Assembly: GCF_900103695.1 (NCBI RefSeq)
Contig: NZ_FNHF01000002.1
Location: forward strand, 558,001 to 622,000
Direction of reading: 5' to 3'
Source of the DNA: Sediminibacillus halophilus
GTDB lineage: Bacteria; Bacillota; Bacilli; Bacillales; Amphibacillaceae
Length of the DNA: 64,000 nucleotides
The translations under genes were made by a program, and so were the position numbers. The notes beneath the pieces were generated by a model that saw nothing but the letters and a program-made list of their open reading frames with translations, ran no database searches and was not told the origin of the DNA. Of this stretch, positions 38,444-47,777 are shown piece after piece (positions within the stretch are counted from its first letter, which is position 1; the number at the start of each line of letters is the position of its first letter).

Positions 38444-38923
38444 ATGTCACAAACTATTTTTGAAGTTCCAATCAGTTGCCGAGGAATTGCGGCCGTTCTG
38501 TTAAAAGAAATCGACGGCCAATACCATGTACTATTGGTTAAACGGGCAAGCAACATCCTGGATGGTGCCTGGTGTTACATTGGGGGCGGCATCGAACAGG
38601 GAGAAAAAGCATGGGAAGCTGCCCGCCGGGAGATTGAAGAAGAAACTGGCATAAATGACGTTAGCTTGTATTCTTCCAACAAATTCGATCAATTTTACTC
38701 ACCGCATGAGGAATACATCTATATGGCACCCGTTTTTGTCGGTTATGTCGGCAGTTGGCAACATGTACGGCTCAATCATGAGCATAGTGAGTACAAATGG
38801 CTGCCGGTTGAAGAGGCAATTGAAACTGTAACCCTTCCAGGAAACGATGAAGTCCTCGCCTTTATCGATAAACACTTTGTTCAGAGAACGCCTTCTCCTT
38901 TCCTTCGTGTAGGAAAAGCTTAA
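38444..38923 (+). CDS. Nudix hydrolase
   Basis: A 159-residue pyrophosphohydrolase. The Nudix box runs from GGGIEQGE to REIEEETGI (about residues 46-69) with all catalytic glutamates present. AAAGGAGA precedes the ATG. The substrate, for example a nucleotide sugar or a damaged nucleotide, cannot be read from the sequence. It is 250 bases upstream of the prs paralogue, on the same strand but probably separately transcribed. Confidence 0.88.
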   Translation: MSQTIFEVPISCRGIAAVLLKEIDGQYHVLLVKRASNILDGAWCYIGGGIEQGEKAWEAARREIEEETGINDVSLYSSNKFDQFYSPHEEYIYMAPVFVGYVGSWQHVRLNHEHSEYKWLPVEEAIETVTLPGNDEVLAFIDKHFVQRTPSPFLRVGKA

Positions 38924-39174
38924 CATGTAAATCTATTTTTCTATCACAGATGATGATTGGAATTCGGGTAACTTTAAGCCGAATGGATGGGGAGCCATCT
39001 ATTTGCAAACAAGACTTCCTTTCTAGGTAGACGTCTAGTAATCGACACACTGCTTACAGCTTGTTTCCCCCAGTTGTTTTTGAGATAATAAAACCCATAC
39101 ATGAACAAGATGTTAACTGACAAATCAATGGTACATAAAAGCAGCATAGCTCTGTAAACAAGGAGGAATCAAGT

Positions 39175-40128
39175 GTGTCAAGAGACTTCCAGGAATCGAA
39201 AATGAAGGTTTTTTCATTGAGCTCCAACTTGCCGCTGGCTGAAGAAATAGCCGACAATATGGGAGTAGAGCTTGGAAAAAGTACGGTGACAACCTTTAGT
39301 GACGGTGAAGTAAGAATTAGTATTGAAGAAAGTGTCCGTGGATACGACGTTTTTGTCATCCAATCTACTAGTGAACCCGTAAACCAACATATTTTAGAAT
39401 TATTGATCATGATTGATACATTAAAACGAGCTTCGGCTAAAACGATCAATATTTTCATCCCATATTATGGATATGCCAGACAAGACCGCAAAGCTCGGCC
39501 GAGGGAACCGATCACTGCAAAGCTGGTCGCAGACTTGATTCAGGAAGCCGGTGCTTCACGGGTCATATCGTTGGACCTGCACGCGCCACAAATTCAAGGA
39601 TTTTTCAACATTCCGGTCGATCAATTAGCCGGCATTCCGATTTTGGCAAGTTATTTGCAGGAAAAACAGCTTGAGGACGTTGTCGTCGTATCGCCGGACC
39701 ATGGGAGTGTATCACGTGCACGGCAGCTTGCTGATCATTTGAAAGCACCTATAGCGATTATTGATAAACGTGGTCCCCGTGAAACAGAAGTCGGGGAATC
39801 GAACATCGTCGGAAATATCGCGGGGAAAACAGCTGTCCTGGTCGATGACATCGTTGATACCGGGACACGCATGACCAGTGGAACGAAAGCATTGATGGCA
39901 AAAGGCGCCAAAGAAGTTTACGCCTGTTGCACGCATCCAGTCCTATCCGGTATCGCCATTGATAAAATCAACAATTCCGATTTGAAAGAATTAATTGTCA
40001 CCAACAGTATCCCGATTCCGGAAGAAAAACACCTCGAACGGATTACCCAGTTGTCAGTTGCTCCATTAATGAGTGATGCAATTACCAGAGTGTTTGAGGA
40101 CCGTTCAGTTAGCCCGTTGTTTGACTGA
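39175..40128 (+). CDS. prs: Ribose-phosphate pyrophosphokinase paralogue
   Basis: A 317-residue PRPP synthetase-like enzyme that would transfer pyrophosphate from ATP to ribose 5-phosphate. [26 protein letters not shown] and [11 protein letters not shown] are intact. The ribose-phosphate loop is not canonical: [14 protein letters not shown] in place of the usual DDIIDTAGTIT. GTG 39175 follows AAGGAGG. The usual glmU-prs-ctc neighbours are missing, so this is probably a second prs copy and not the housekeeping gene. Confidence 0.88.
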   Translation: MSRDFQESKMKVFSLSSNLPLAEEIADNMGVELGKSTVTTFSDGEVRISIEESVRGYDVFVIQSTSEPVNQHILELLIMIDTLKRASAKTINIFIPYYGYARQDRKARPREPITAKLVADLIQEAGASRVISLDLHAPQIQGFFNIPVDQLAGIPILASYLQEKQLEDVVVVSPDHGSVSRARQLADHLKAPIAIIDKRGPRETEVGESNIVGNIAGKTAVLVDDIVDTGTRMTSGTKALMAKGAKEVYACCTHPVLSGIAIDKINNSDLKELIVTNSIPIPEEKHLERITQLSVAPLMSDAITRVFEDRSVSPLFD

Positions 40129-40134
40129 TTTGAT

Positions 40135-40163
40135 AAACCAGAGCTTTCAGGCTCTGGTTTTTA
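40135..40163 (+). terminator. Terminator of prs paralogue
   Basis: aaaccagagc / gctctggttt with a short loop and T tail. Confidence 0.88.
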
Positions 40164-40333
40164 CATTAATTTCCTCCCTATTTCATATCTCAACCTTGAT
40201 TATACTTCTCAGACTATATTGACTTCTGGCACCTATTCCGAGAAAGAAATTCGAAATAGTTTATCGTTCTAGAAAAAGCCTGTTCGTTAATCACCTCTTA
40301 AAAATGCAAAAATGATGGCATGCCATCTTTACC

Positions 40334-41104
40334 TTAATTCTTTATCCAATACTCCGTACAATCTTTACTGCGCCCCATGAACCCATACTCGATAAGATAT
40401 CTTCTAATGGTCGCAAAATCACTGTAAATTGTTTTTAATATCTCATTGATTTCTTTTTCTGTGTAAATTTTATTACGCTCGAAATGATTTACTATATTTT
40501 GTAATACAATCAGCTTTCTTTTTTCCTTGCTTGGAAACGTATCTAATTTTCCGTCAATCCCTTGTTTAAAATAAGTAGATAAAACCTTTTGTTTCTCTTT
40601 TTCTGTGGTTGCATAGCGTTCGTCCACCATCTTCGCCTCCTTATGAAAATGAACAAAATGATCCTTCGTTTGACCTGCCTCTTTATTCAATAATTTCATG
40701 ATCGCCAGAAAAACCTTAGCCTGTTTTTCTTTCTCTTTTAGTTTAAATCGATGATTTCTAATCGTCGACGGACTACCTCCATCTAGCTCCTTAACGATTT
40801 CTTTGTCACTTAATCCCTTACTAAAAAAATGTAGTAACTCTTTTTGATGGTCTGATAACCCAGTGTATTTTTTGTCCATTTTAAGTAAATAATCGAACAC
40901 GGACGAATGGTCTTCCTTTATATGCTCAGCAACTGCCTTTTTCGCTTCGTACAATATCCCACCCATTGGATAAATAATCCCATCTACAAACCTTTCGCCA
41001 CATAAGAGACATACATAGTCATCATCTGATTGGATGTACCCATTTGAAAGTTCATCGACCGTAGCATCCCAAAAGCTATTTTCACTAACCAAATATAAAC
41101 ACAA
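40334..41104 (-). CDS. DUF2087 regulator with zinc-finger-like N-terminus
   Basis: A 256-residue predicted transcription regulator. A CLLC...H-x4-H arrangement (about residues 32-66) could bind zinc. A LuxR/GerE-like HTH follows (LSDKEIVKELDGGSPSTIRN, about 97-116), and the C-terminal 80 residues match DUF2087 (LDTFPSKEKRKLIVLQNIV onward). Function unknown; DUF2087 is often found in regulators. The start is uncertain: the first start codon is TTG with a weak upstream AGG. It is transcribed alone. Confidence 0.75.
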   Translation of the reverse strand: MCLYLVSENSFWDATVDELSNGYIQSDDDYVCLLCGERFVDGIIYPMGGILYEAKKAVAEHIKEDHSSVFDYLLKMDKKYTGLSDHQKELLHFFSKGLSDKEIVKELDGGSPSTIRNHRFKLKEKEKQAKVFLAIMKLLNKEAGQTKDHFVHFHKEAKMVDERYATTEKEKQKVLSTYFKQGIDGKLDTFPSKEKRKLIVLQNIVNHFERNKIYTEKEINEILKTIYSDFATIRRYLIEYGFMGRSKDCTEYWIKN

Positions 41105-41194
41105 CCTAACTTTGTTTGTTTTTATATAAACATTGTATATTTTTGTTTATTATTAATCAAGTGAGAAAGGAATAAAGTGTCACAAAGTAAATAA

Positions 41195-41227
41195 AAAAGC
41201 AGACCTTATGGAATAAGGTCTGCTTTT
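41195..41227 (-). terminator. Terminator of cheW-cheY
   Basis: A 14-bp stem (aaaagcagacctta / taaggtctgctttt) with a T run on the minus strand. Confidence 0.9.
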
Positions 41228-41256
41228 GCATGCTATTCTATATGTATAGGTCATTT

Positions 41257-41613
41257 TCATAGAAATTTTTGCAAGGCCGCTTCAATTCTTTCCGCCGTAA
41301 ACGGTTTGACAATAAAATCCTTGGCGCCAGCTTTGATTGCTTCCACTACCATTGCCTGTTGGCCCATGGCCGAGCACATGACGACGTTCGCGTCCTCATC
41401 CAACTGTTTGATCGCCTGTAATGCCTCCACCCCGTTCATTTCCGGCATGGTTATGTCCATAGTCACCAAATCCGGCTGCAGTTCTTTATATTTTTCAACT
41501 GCCTCCTGGCCGTTTGTTGCTTCTCCAATTACTTCCAGCCCAATTTTACCTAAAATATCTTTGAGCTGCAATCGCATAAAGGCTGCGTCATCGGTTACGA
41601 GTACGCTCTTCAT
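41257..41613 (-). CDS. cheY: CheY-like response regulator
   Basis: A 118-residue single-domain receiver. Acidic pocket D8-D9, phosphoacceptor D53 (TMDITMP), S81 and K103 (IVKPF) are all present. Chemotaxis CheY of Bacillus has the same size and pattern. It lies 22 bases after a cheW gene, away from any flagellar operon, so the pair may be an accessory set that serves the receptors. There is no CheA gene in the window. Confidence 0.88.
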   Translation of the reverse strand: MKSVLVTDDAAFMRLQLKDILGKIGLEVIGEATNGQEAVEKYKELQPDLVTMDITMPEMNGVEALQAIKQLDEDANVVMCSAMGQQAMVVEAIKAGAKDFIVKPFTAERIEAALQKFL

Positions 41614-41635
41614 AATATCCCCCGCTCTGTTGTAA

Positions 41636-42097
41636 TTAGTCCTCGTTTATCTCTTTTACTTCCTCCATCTCTCTTGTATCAAAGATGCTTGCAAAATCAA
41701 GCATGATCAGCAATCGATCCTCCAATTTTGCCACACCTCTTAAAAATTCGGAATGAACTCCTCCAGCCATACTTGGCGTTGGGTCGATAATTTCCGGATC
41801 AATGTCAATCACGTCTTTTGCCTCATCTACTATCAATCCTGCCGTAACCCCTTCAATCTCGATAATCAGGACTCTCGTTTCCTCACTATAATCCTGATTT
41901 CCCAAATTCAAACGCTCTTTCAAATCGATAATCGGAATCACTTGGCCACGCAAATTGATAATACCTTTGATAAAATCAGAAGTGTTCGGTACCTCCGTCA
42001 CATCATCTAATCGCTCAATGGAGCGCACTTGCTGAATATCTACACCATACTGCTGCTGCTTCAGTTGAAAGATGATCGTTTTGATTGCTGTCTGCAT
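41636..42097 (-). CDS. cheW: Chemotaxis coupling protein CheW
   Basis: A 153-residue scaffold protein that links chemoreceptors to the CheA kinase. The CheW fold is clear: IIFQLKQQQYGVDIQQVRSI at the N-terminus, then IKGIINLRGQVIPIIDL near residue 45 and LLIMLDFASIF near 130. It is the first gene of a two-gene operon with cheY. A chemoreceptor gene lies 14 kb away in this window. No receiver domain is fused, so it is not CheV. Confidence 0.92.
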   Translation of the reverse strand: MQTAIKTIIFQLKQQQYGVDIQQVRSIERLDDVTEVPNTSDFIKGIINLRGQVIPIIDLKERLNLGNQDYSEETRVLIIEIEGVTAGLIVDEAKDVIDIDPEIIDPTPSMAGGVHSEFLRGVAKLEDRLLIMLDFASIFDTREMEEVKEINED

Positions 42098-42301
42098 AGC
42101 GATTCCCCCTGTTTTCTATCCATCTGTCATCCCTATCCCCGATACCAAGTTCAATTTCCGGATGCGAATGTTAACAATGGACAGACGTTATTATCTAGTA
42201 ATATTAGACTATTAAACCTGATTTTTCAATAAGATTTTCCCAATCCCCGTAATTTTTCATCTATCTAAAATCCTAGTTCTTACATTAATATCGGCCAATA
42301 A

Positions 42302-43375
42302 TCAACTTTTCTTTAGAGACTGTTTTTCTTCCCAATGAATCGTTTTTCCCGATTGCAACCATTGATATAAAAAGTAAGAGCTGAAGTAAACAAAAGGAAC
42401 AAATAATATTCCATAAAGGAGATGCTGCTTCCACCATTGGAGTCCGAGTGCCTTCAAAGCGAGATGCGACAAACTGATGACTAGCGGATGGATGACAAAA
42501 ATCCCGATTGTATTCTTGCCAATTTTGTTGTAAAAGGTCCCTTTCCCTAAATTCCGGTACTTAAGCAAAGCGGCAAATATGGTTAAGCTTAGCGGAATCG
42601 TAAAAAAAAAGTACTCCTCATTGCTTCCGTCCAATTGTTCCATCGTCCAGTTTCGCTCCACTAACTGCATGAAAAACAGGGCCGGGATTACCACTGCGTA
42701 AATAGGACCGCTGATTCGTGAGGCCAATTCCTCAGATTTCTGATAGTTCATACCAATAAAACTTCCGAGAGACACATAATACAAGCCGAAAAAGAAAGGG
42801 TCTCTTGTATTGAAGTGAATTTCATACAGTTGGGAGTACCCCTGACCGGTCAAGCCGAGTAAATGCAGAAAAAAACTGGCTGTCAGCAGCACCCCGGCCG
42901 CCTGCAAACGTTGGAAACAGAAGACGATGGCCGTTGCCCAAATTAACGCCGGTAAAAACCAGAGATGATACTGAGTATGACTGACACCGTAAACAAAGAC
43001 CTCACTGGTTAGCAGACTGCTGATGTATTCATGGGTTTGTTGATTTATCAATCCCCCGCTCTGCCAGACAATCTTCCCATAATCGTATAATGCGTAAATC
43101 AAAAACCAGGAAATATACAAGAGGACGATTTTTTTTATGTAGGAAAGAAAATAGTGATACGGGCGCTTCCCACTATTTGTTTTCATTGAAAACAGAAAAC
43201 CGGAAGCCATAAAGAACAAAGGCACACTGAACCTGGCGAACACTTTTAGGACAGTATCCAGTTGGCTGCCGTCCACCTCACCGACCTGGACTGCTTCAAA
43301 TGCCCGGGCATGAATAAACACTATTCCCAGCATGGCAAAAAATTTGCCTAAATCAATAGAATGAAATCTTTTCAA
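42302..43375 (-). CDS. Acyltransferase 3 family membrane protein
   Basis: A 357-residue integral membrane O-acyltransferase with about ten helices. The N-terminal motif RFHSIDLGKFFAMLGIVFIH carries the catalytic-type histidine after helix 1. The frame extends to 43543, but TTG 43375 has AAGGAGGT six bases upstream and starts exactly where relatives begin. Family members acetylate or succinylate peptidoglycan, teichoic or exopolysaccharide sugars; the substrate is not evident. It lies downstream of a separate terminator and has its own promoter. Confidence 0.87.
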   Translation of the reverse strand: MKRFHSIDLGKFFAMLGIVFIHARAFEAVQVGEVDGSQLDTVLKVFARFSVPLFFMASGFLFSMKTNSGKRPYHYFLSYIKKIVLLYISWFLIYALYDYGKIVWQSGGLINQQTHEYISSLLTSEVFVYGVSHTQYHLWFLPALIWATAIVFCFQRLQAAGVLLTASFFLHLLGLTGQGYSQLYEIHFNTRDPFFFGLYYVSLGSFIGMNYQKSEELASRISGPIYAVVIPALFFMQLVERNWTMEQLDGSNEEYFFFTIPLSLTIFAALLKYRNLGKGTFYNKIGKNTIGIFVIHPLVISLSHLALKALGLQWWKQHLLYGILFVPFVYFSSYFLYQWLQSGKTIHWEEKQSLKKS

Positions 43376-43453
43376 AAGGGTACCTCCTTCCCCGAACACC
43401 TTACTAGGAGGATACCCGATTCCAATACCATTTAGGCTCTGAAAATAATATAA

Positions 43454-43488
43454 AAATCGGCAGCGCTTCTCGATACGCTGCCGATTGA
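43454..43488 (-). terminator. Terminator of the PFK-like gene
   Basis: atcggcagcg / cgctgccgat with a 10-base loop and an attttta tail on the minus strand. Confidence 0.88.
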
Positions 43489-43493
43489 TGGTC

Positions 43494-44369
43494 CTAATAC
43501 AATTCAACTTTTGCTTTTCTTGATTTAACAAGCAACTTTCCACTGGACTGGCTGTTGCGTAACCAGTCCACGATCCCTCCAGCCATTTTCATTGCCAGAA
43601 TGCGGTCCGCAGCAGTCGGTTCTGGTCCCATGCATAGGGATTCATCGATTTTATGTGTTTTCCAATCGATTGCGATATCTGTCAATAACTCGCCGGGAAT
43701 GCGTTTAGCGTCAATACGTTCGTCAAACAGCAAAAAAGCATATGTCTGTCCAGAAGCAAACTCTTTTCGCAATGCTTTCTTCAGTCCATCGACTTCTTGC
43801 TCATCAAAGTCATGGTTCAGGACATGTCCACCGATCGCAACCGCCATTTCATCCAGCGCCTGGTGAGGCACATTGCCTTCCATCTGTACTCCCAACAAAC
43901 GCGGATTGGGATATTTCAGTGAATCAATCGTATCCCTTATCCTTAGGATACTGTCAATCACATAATTAATCGCCGTGTCATAACCCAAAGACTGATCCGT
44001 TTCCACTACATTACGGTAAATAGATACAGGGATAAATAAGCAGTTTGTTCGATCCAGCCTCTCGTTTAACGCTCTAACAAAGGCTTCTGCCTGCTGTGGG
44101 CCAATCACCAGGATAGCGTCAAAATCTGCCAACGTATCGAATACAGTGATATCTTCTGTCAGAGGGGAAAGCTGCAGTAAGTTCCTAAAGTCTACAAACG
44201 TACCAGCGACATTTTCCTCCTCATAATCTTTATAAGTAAGCAAACCTGTTTGGGCATCAAGACGAATCCCAGTGACTGTATGGGCTTGCAAAAGTTCAGA
44301 AATCACTTTATGTAATAGTTGATTTACACCTGCTGGTGCCATTTCAAAATTGATGATCCCTATGTTCAT
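43494..44369 (-). CDS. Phosphofructokinase-fold protein lacking catalytic residues
   Basis: A 291-residue protein that aligns with ATP-dependent 6-phosphofructokinase over its length. LGYDTAINYVIDSILRIRDT (128-147) matches the GFDTALNTVVDAIDKIRDT helix. The active-site motifs are gone: the N-terminal GGDAPGMN is FEMAPAGVN, GGDGS is GPQQA (90-94), PGTIDND with the catalytic aspartate is PVSIYRN (114-120), and the MGR arginine is missing in VQMEGN. It is therefore probably a pseudoenzyme, perhaps a regulator or ligand sensor. It is monocistronic with a good terminator and lacks internal stops, so it is not simply decaying. Confidence 0.8.
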   Translation of the reverse strand: MNIGIINFEMAPAGVNQLLHKVISELLQAHTVTGIRLDAQTGLLTYKDYEEENVAGTFVDFRNLLQLSPLTEDITVFDTLADFDAILVIGPQQAEAFVRALNERLDRTNCLFIPVSIYRNVVETDQSLGYDTAINYVIDSILRIRDTIDSLKYPNPRLLGVQMEGNVPHQALDEMAVAIGGHVLNHDFDEQEVDGLKKALRKEFASGQTYAFLLFDERIDAKRIPGELLTDIAIDWKTHKIDESLCMGPEPTAADRILAMKMAGGIVDWLRNSQSSGKLLVKSRKAKVELY

Positions 44370-44532
44370 TTGTAACGCCTCGCTTCTGATGTAGTCTACA
44401 GCTTATTAAAAAATCCCACCTGAAGGACAGACTGGAATTATTACGGATTAATTAGAAAATTCGACTAAAAGTAAATGGATTCGAATGAATGAGGAAGGCA
44501 GCAATAAAATGCGAAGAATAGATGAAATAAAG

Positions 44533-44625
44533 TGGCGGAGAAGGTGGGATTCGAACCCACGCGGCGGTAACCCGCCCTAATGCATTTCGAGTGCATCCCC
44601 TTCAGCCGGACTTGGGTACTTCTCC
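44533..44625 (-). tRNA. tRNA-Ser (anticodon CGA)
   Basis: The minus strand folds into a class II cloverleaf with acceptor ggagaag / cttctcc, a long variable arm and T loop ggttcgaatcc. Anticodon CGA lies in the loop of a tgcac/atgca stem. CCA is encoded at the 3' end. Confidence 0.93.
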
Positions 44626-44634
44626 ATATACGAG

Positions 44635-44707
44635 TGCTGGTGAGAGGACTCGAACCTCCGACCCCTTCATTACGAGTGAAGTGCACTACCAGCTGTGCTA
44701 CACCAGC
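44635..44707 (-). tRNA. tRNA-Thr (anticodon CGT)
   Basis: A 73-nt cloverleaf with acceptor gctggtg / caccagc, anticodon stem cttca / tgaag around loop ctcgtaa, and T loop ggttcgagtcc. CCA is not encoded. It lies nine bases upstream of tRNA-Ser in the same transcript. Confidence 0.94.
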
Positions 44708-45003
44708 AAGTCTTTTAAAAGCACATAGAAAATAATAATACATTTTCGGTTTTTCTTCAACCAACTTGCTGCATTTACAGCAAAATTTTTCACACGGCTC
44801 TTAGAACATTGCCCGTGAACCATTGTAAACGATTTAAAGAAAAACAAACGAATACATAGCTATTCTGCCTTTTTTCCATTCTATATCGGCCTAACGCTCA
44901 AAAATCATATTTAAATCGCTCATATAGATTATTTTAAAAATTTATCATTTTCTAAATTTTTGGGATAATGAAAGAGTGTTAAAAATAGGGGGGATAGAAA
45001 AGC

Positions 45004-45774
45004 ATGAAAAAAACGTATTTAGGGATTTTTGCACTGATTCTATTTTTATTATTGTTGACAGCATGCGGATCAGGCGAAACTTCTGGAGAAACGACAGACG
45101 GAGAAACATACACGGTTGCCACAGATGCCAATTTCCAGCCTTTTGAATACAAAAATCCAGAGACCGGGGAAATGGAAGGCTTCGATATTGATTTAATCAA
45201 GGCCATTGCCGATGAGGCAGGTTTTAATGTGGAATTTGAAACAATGGAATTCGATGGTCTGATTGCCTCTATGCAATCAGGGAAATTTCCGATTGGCATC
45301 GCCGGAATATCCATTACCGACGAACGGAAGGAAACCATTTCCTTCTCCGACTCTTACTATGACTCGGGCTTGATTCTTGCCGTTCCGGAGGAATCAACTA
45401 TCGAATCCATCGATGATGTCGACGGGTTGAAAGTCGGAGCCCGACAAGGATCGACAAGCGAATCTTATTTGAATGCTAATACAGATGCGGAAGTTGTCGC
45501 GTATCCCGAAATCGTAACTGCTTATATGAATCTGGAAAAAGATCGGCTAGATGCTGTGCTTTACGACTTACCGAACGTCCAATATTACATTAAAGAGAAT
45601 GCAGAAGGAAAGCTGAAAACAGTTGGCGACGTATTAGAGGGACAGCCTTATGGAATTGCTTTTCCCAAAGACTCCGAGCTAGTTGACTCGGTGAATGATG
45701 CGCTTGCTACCTTAAAAGAAGATGGTACTTACAATGAAATCTATAAAAAGTGGTTCGGCACAGAACCTGAATAA
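45004..45774 (+). CDS. Polar amino-acid ABC transporter binding lipoprotein
   Basis: A 256-residue solute-binding protein. The signal peptide ends in lipobox LLTAC with C21. The mature part is a family 3 domain (FQPFEYKNPETGEMEGFDID). Glutamine and arginine transporters are the closest types known to me; the set resembles Bacillus artPQR. A hairpin terminator after the gene separates it from the permease, which is consistent with higher expression of the binding protein. GGGGGGAT precedes ATG 45004. Confidence 0.9.
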   Translation: MKKTYLGIFALILFLLLLTACGSGETSGETTDGETYTVATDANFQPFEYKNPETGEMEGFDIDLIKAIADEAGFNVEFETMEFDGLIASMQSGKFPIGIAGISITDERKETISFSDSYYDSGLILAVPEESTIESIDDVDGLKVGARQGSTSESYLNANTDAEVVAYPEIVTAYMNLEKDRLDAVLYDLPNVQYYIKENAEGKLKTVGDVLEGQPYGIAFPKDSELVDSVNDALATLKEDGTYNEIYKKWFGTEPE

Positions 45775-45815
45775 GCCATGCCGACCCTCCAAGAGGAACG
45801 TTTAGATACTTATCA

Positions 45816-45850
45816 GGCGTAACAAGCAAAAGCTTGTTGCGCTATTTTTT
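45816..45850 (+). terminator. Intra-operon terminator after the binding-protein gene
   Basis: gcgtaacaagc / gcttgttgcgc with loop aaaa and a tatttttt tail. Confidence 0.85.
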
Positions 45851-46053
45851 AGAAAGTTTCTATTTTAAAAAGCTCTTGTTTTATATCAACATTCAAATTA
45901 CACCATACGTATGCTAGAGATTAATCAACCTAATATGGTATCGCAATTTATATCTATTGCTCAAACAAGTAACTTTCATTCCAAAATAAAGCGCGTCTGG
46001 CGGATCGACACTTTGGTTTCCGGATGCCTAGTCAATCAAGGGGAGATTCACAC

Positions 46054-46716
46054 GTGATCGAAGCTATATTGGAGTCACCTTATATAAACTCATTGCCAAC
46101 CCTTTTCGAAGGGCTGAAAATGACACTTTTAATTACAATTGCCGGTCTATTCCTGGGCTTTATACTTGGAGGACTTGTCGGGCTTGGCAAGCTTTCTAAA
46201 AACAAATTGATCCAGGGAATTTGTACCGTTTATGTAGAAGTCGTACGGGGCACGCCGATTTTGGCTCAAGTACTATTCATTTATTATGGCCTTACCGAGG
46301 ATTTAATCGGGCTAAGCATTAATGCACTGACAGCGGCGATTATCGCCATTACGATCAATGCAGCTGCTTACATAGCTGAAATCGTACGGGGTGCTGTCTA
46401 TTCAATAGAAAAAGGACAGCGTGAGGCAGGCCGTTCGCTGGGCCTTACTGAAAAACAGACAATGCGCTACATTATTTGGCCCCAGGCTTTTAAACGAATG
46501 ATTCCGCCACTCGGAAATCAATTTGTCATCAGCCTGAAGGATACTTCTTTGTTTTCGGTCATTGCAGTCCATGAAGTTCTATACATGGGAAAACAATATT
46601 ACAATGTGACCTATGAGATTTTTGAAACACTCGTTATGGTGTGTATTCTTTACTTAATAATTACGATTCCGACCTCCATCATTTTAAGACGTTTAGAAAG
46701 GAAGCTGGATGTATAA
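46054..46716 (+). CDS. Polar amino-acid ABC transporter permease
   Basis: A 220-residue membrane protein of the HisM/GlnP type with about five helices and the conserved EAGRSLGLTEKQTMRYIIWP loop. GTG 46054 follows AAGGGGAG at suitable distance; the in-frame ATG 46024 does not. The ATPase gene begins with no gap after its stop, so the two are coupled. It pairs with the binding lipoprotein upstream to import a polar amino acid. Confidence 0.92.
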   Translation: MIEAILESPYINSLPTLFEGLKMTLLITIAGLFLGFILGGLVGLGKLSKNKLIQGICTVYVEVVRGTPILAQVLFIYYGLTEDLIGLSINALTAAIIAITINAAAYIAEIVRGAVYSIEKGQREAGRSLGLTEKQTMRYIIWPQAFKRMIPPLGNQFVISLKDTSLFSVIAVHEVLYMGKQYYNVTYEIFETLVMVCILYLIITIPTSIILRRLERKLDV

Positions 46717-47439
46717 ATGATAGAAATCAAAAACTTGCATAAATCGTTCGGTGACGTTGAAGTACTTTCTGGAATCAACGCCACTATTAAACAAAAAGAA
46801 GTAGTGTGTGTGATTGGCCCCTCAGGATCTGGAAAGAGTACGCTGCTACGTTGCTTAAACCTTCTGGAAGAGATCACATCCGGCCAGGTACTCATCGACG
46901 GTACAGATTTGACTGACCCGGCAACCGATATTAACAAACTGCGGACCGATGTCGGCATGGTATTTCAGCATTTTAATCTTTTCCCACATAAAACCGTGTT
47001 GGAAAATATTACGCTTGCCCCAATTAAAGTAAAAAGAATGTCCGACAGGGAAGCAAAGGATGTGGCTATTCCTTTGCTTGAAAAAGTTGGTTTGTCCGAT
47101 AAAGCCGATGCGTATCCAGACAGTCTATCCGGCGGACAAAAACAAAGAGTGGCCATCGCACGTGCCCTCGCAATGAACCCGAAATATATGTTGTTCGATG
47201 AGCCTACTTCGGCACTTGACCCCGAATTGGTCGGAGAAGTTCTACAGGTAATGAAAGACCTTGCTGATGAGGGCATGACTATGGTGGTCGTTACCCATGA
47301 AATGGGGTTTGCACGAGAAGTGGGAGACCGTGTTATTTTCATGGATGAAGGGATTATTCAAGAAGAAGGCAACCCAGAGCAGGTTTTTGTCGATCCTCAA
47401 AATGAACGAACACAAGGCTTTTTAAGTAAAATTTTATAA
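46717..47439 (+). CDS. Polar amino-acid ABC transporter ATPase
   Basis: A 240-residue ATPase. Walker [10 protein letters not shown] (about 31-39), signature LSGGQKQR, Walker [14 protein letters not shown] and the H-loop VVVTHEMGF are intact. It resembles ArtR/GlnQ proteins in length and in the [10 protein letters not shown] segment. Its start codon directly follows the permease stop. It powers import of the amino acid bound by the linked lipoprotein. Confidence 0.95.
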   Translation: MIEIKNLHKSFGDVEVLSGINATIKQKEVVCVIGPSGSGKSTLLRCLNLLEEITSGQVLIDGTDLTDPATDINKLRTDVGMVFQHFNLFPHKTVLENITLAPIKVKRMSDREAKDVAIPLLEKVGLSDKADAYPDSLSGGQKQRVAIARALAMNPKYMLFDEPTSALDPELVGEVLQVMKDLADEGMTMVVVTHEMGFAREVGDRVIFMDEGIIQEEGNPEQVFVDPQNERTQGFLSKIL

Positions 47440-47777
47440 GCATGGTATCTATTATGAAAACCGTCCGGTATGGGCGGTTTTCCCTACATTTATTATTTTC
47501 AAAAAACCTGCCCCAACCACCAACTGCGATGCACGCGCTTCATGATTTTGTTTTTCGGCATATCCTCTTTCTGTCAATCTTATTGAGTTATATGCAGTTT
47601 AGGAAACATTAGGCTAATTTCGGTACACTTCCGTCCGTCAGATGAATAATATACCCTCTTAAAGGCTCTGGCATTATTTTATTCCGAGTGAATTGGTAAG
47701 CAATTATCTTGATGTCAAATGGTATTTTTTCTATACTGATTCTTACATCAGAAATTAGTTAAAGGAGGATATAAAGA
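47440..47777. other. Gene-free region with weak terminator
   Basis: An imperfect hairpin, aaaaccgtcc / gggcggtttt (47457-47481), probably ends the transporter transcript. The remaining 300 bases hold no gene and should contain the nitroreductase promoter. Confidence 0.45.

Noticed and set aside
38924-39174. Possible riboswitch upstream of the prs paralogue
   Set aside because: I could not find a purine, PRPP or other known aptamer core; only a plain leader with a ribosome site is visible.
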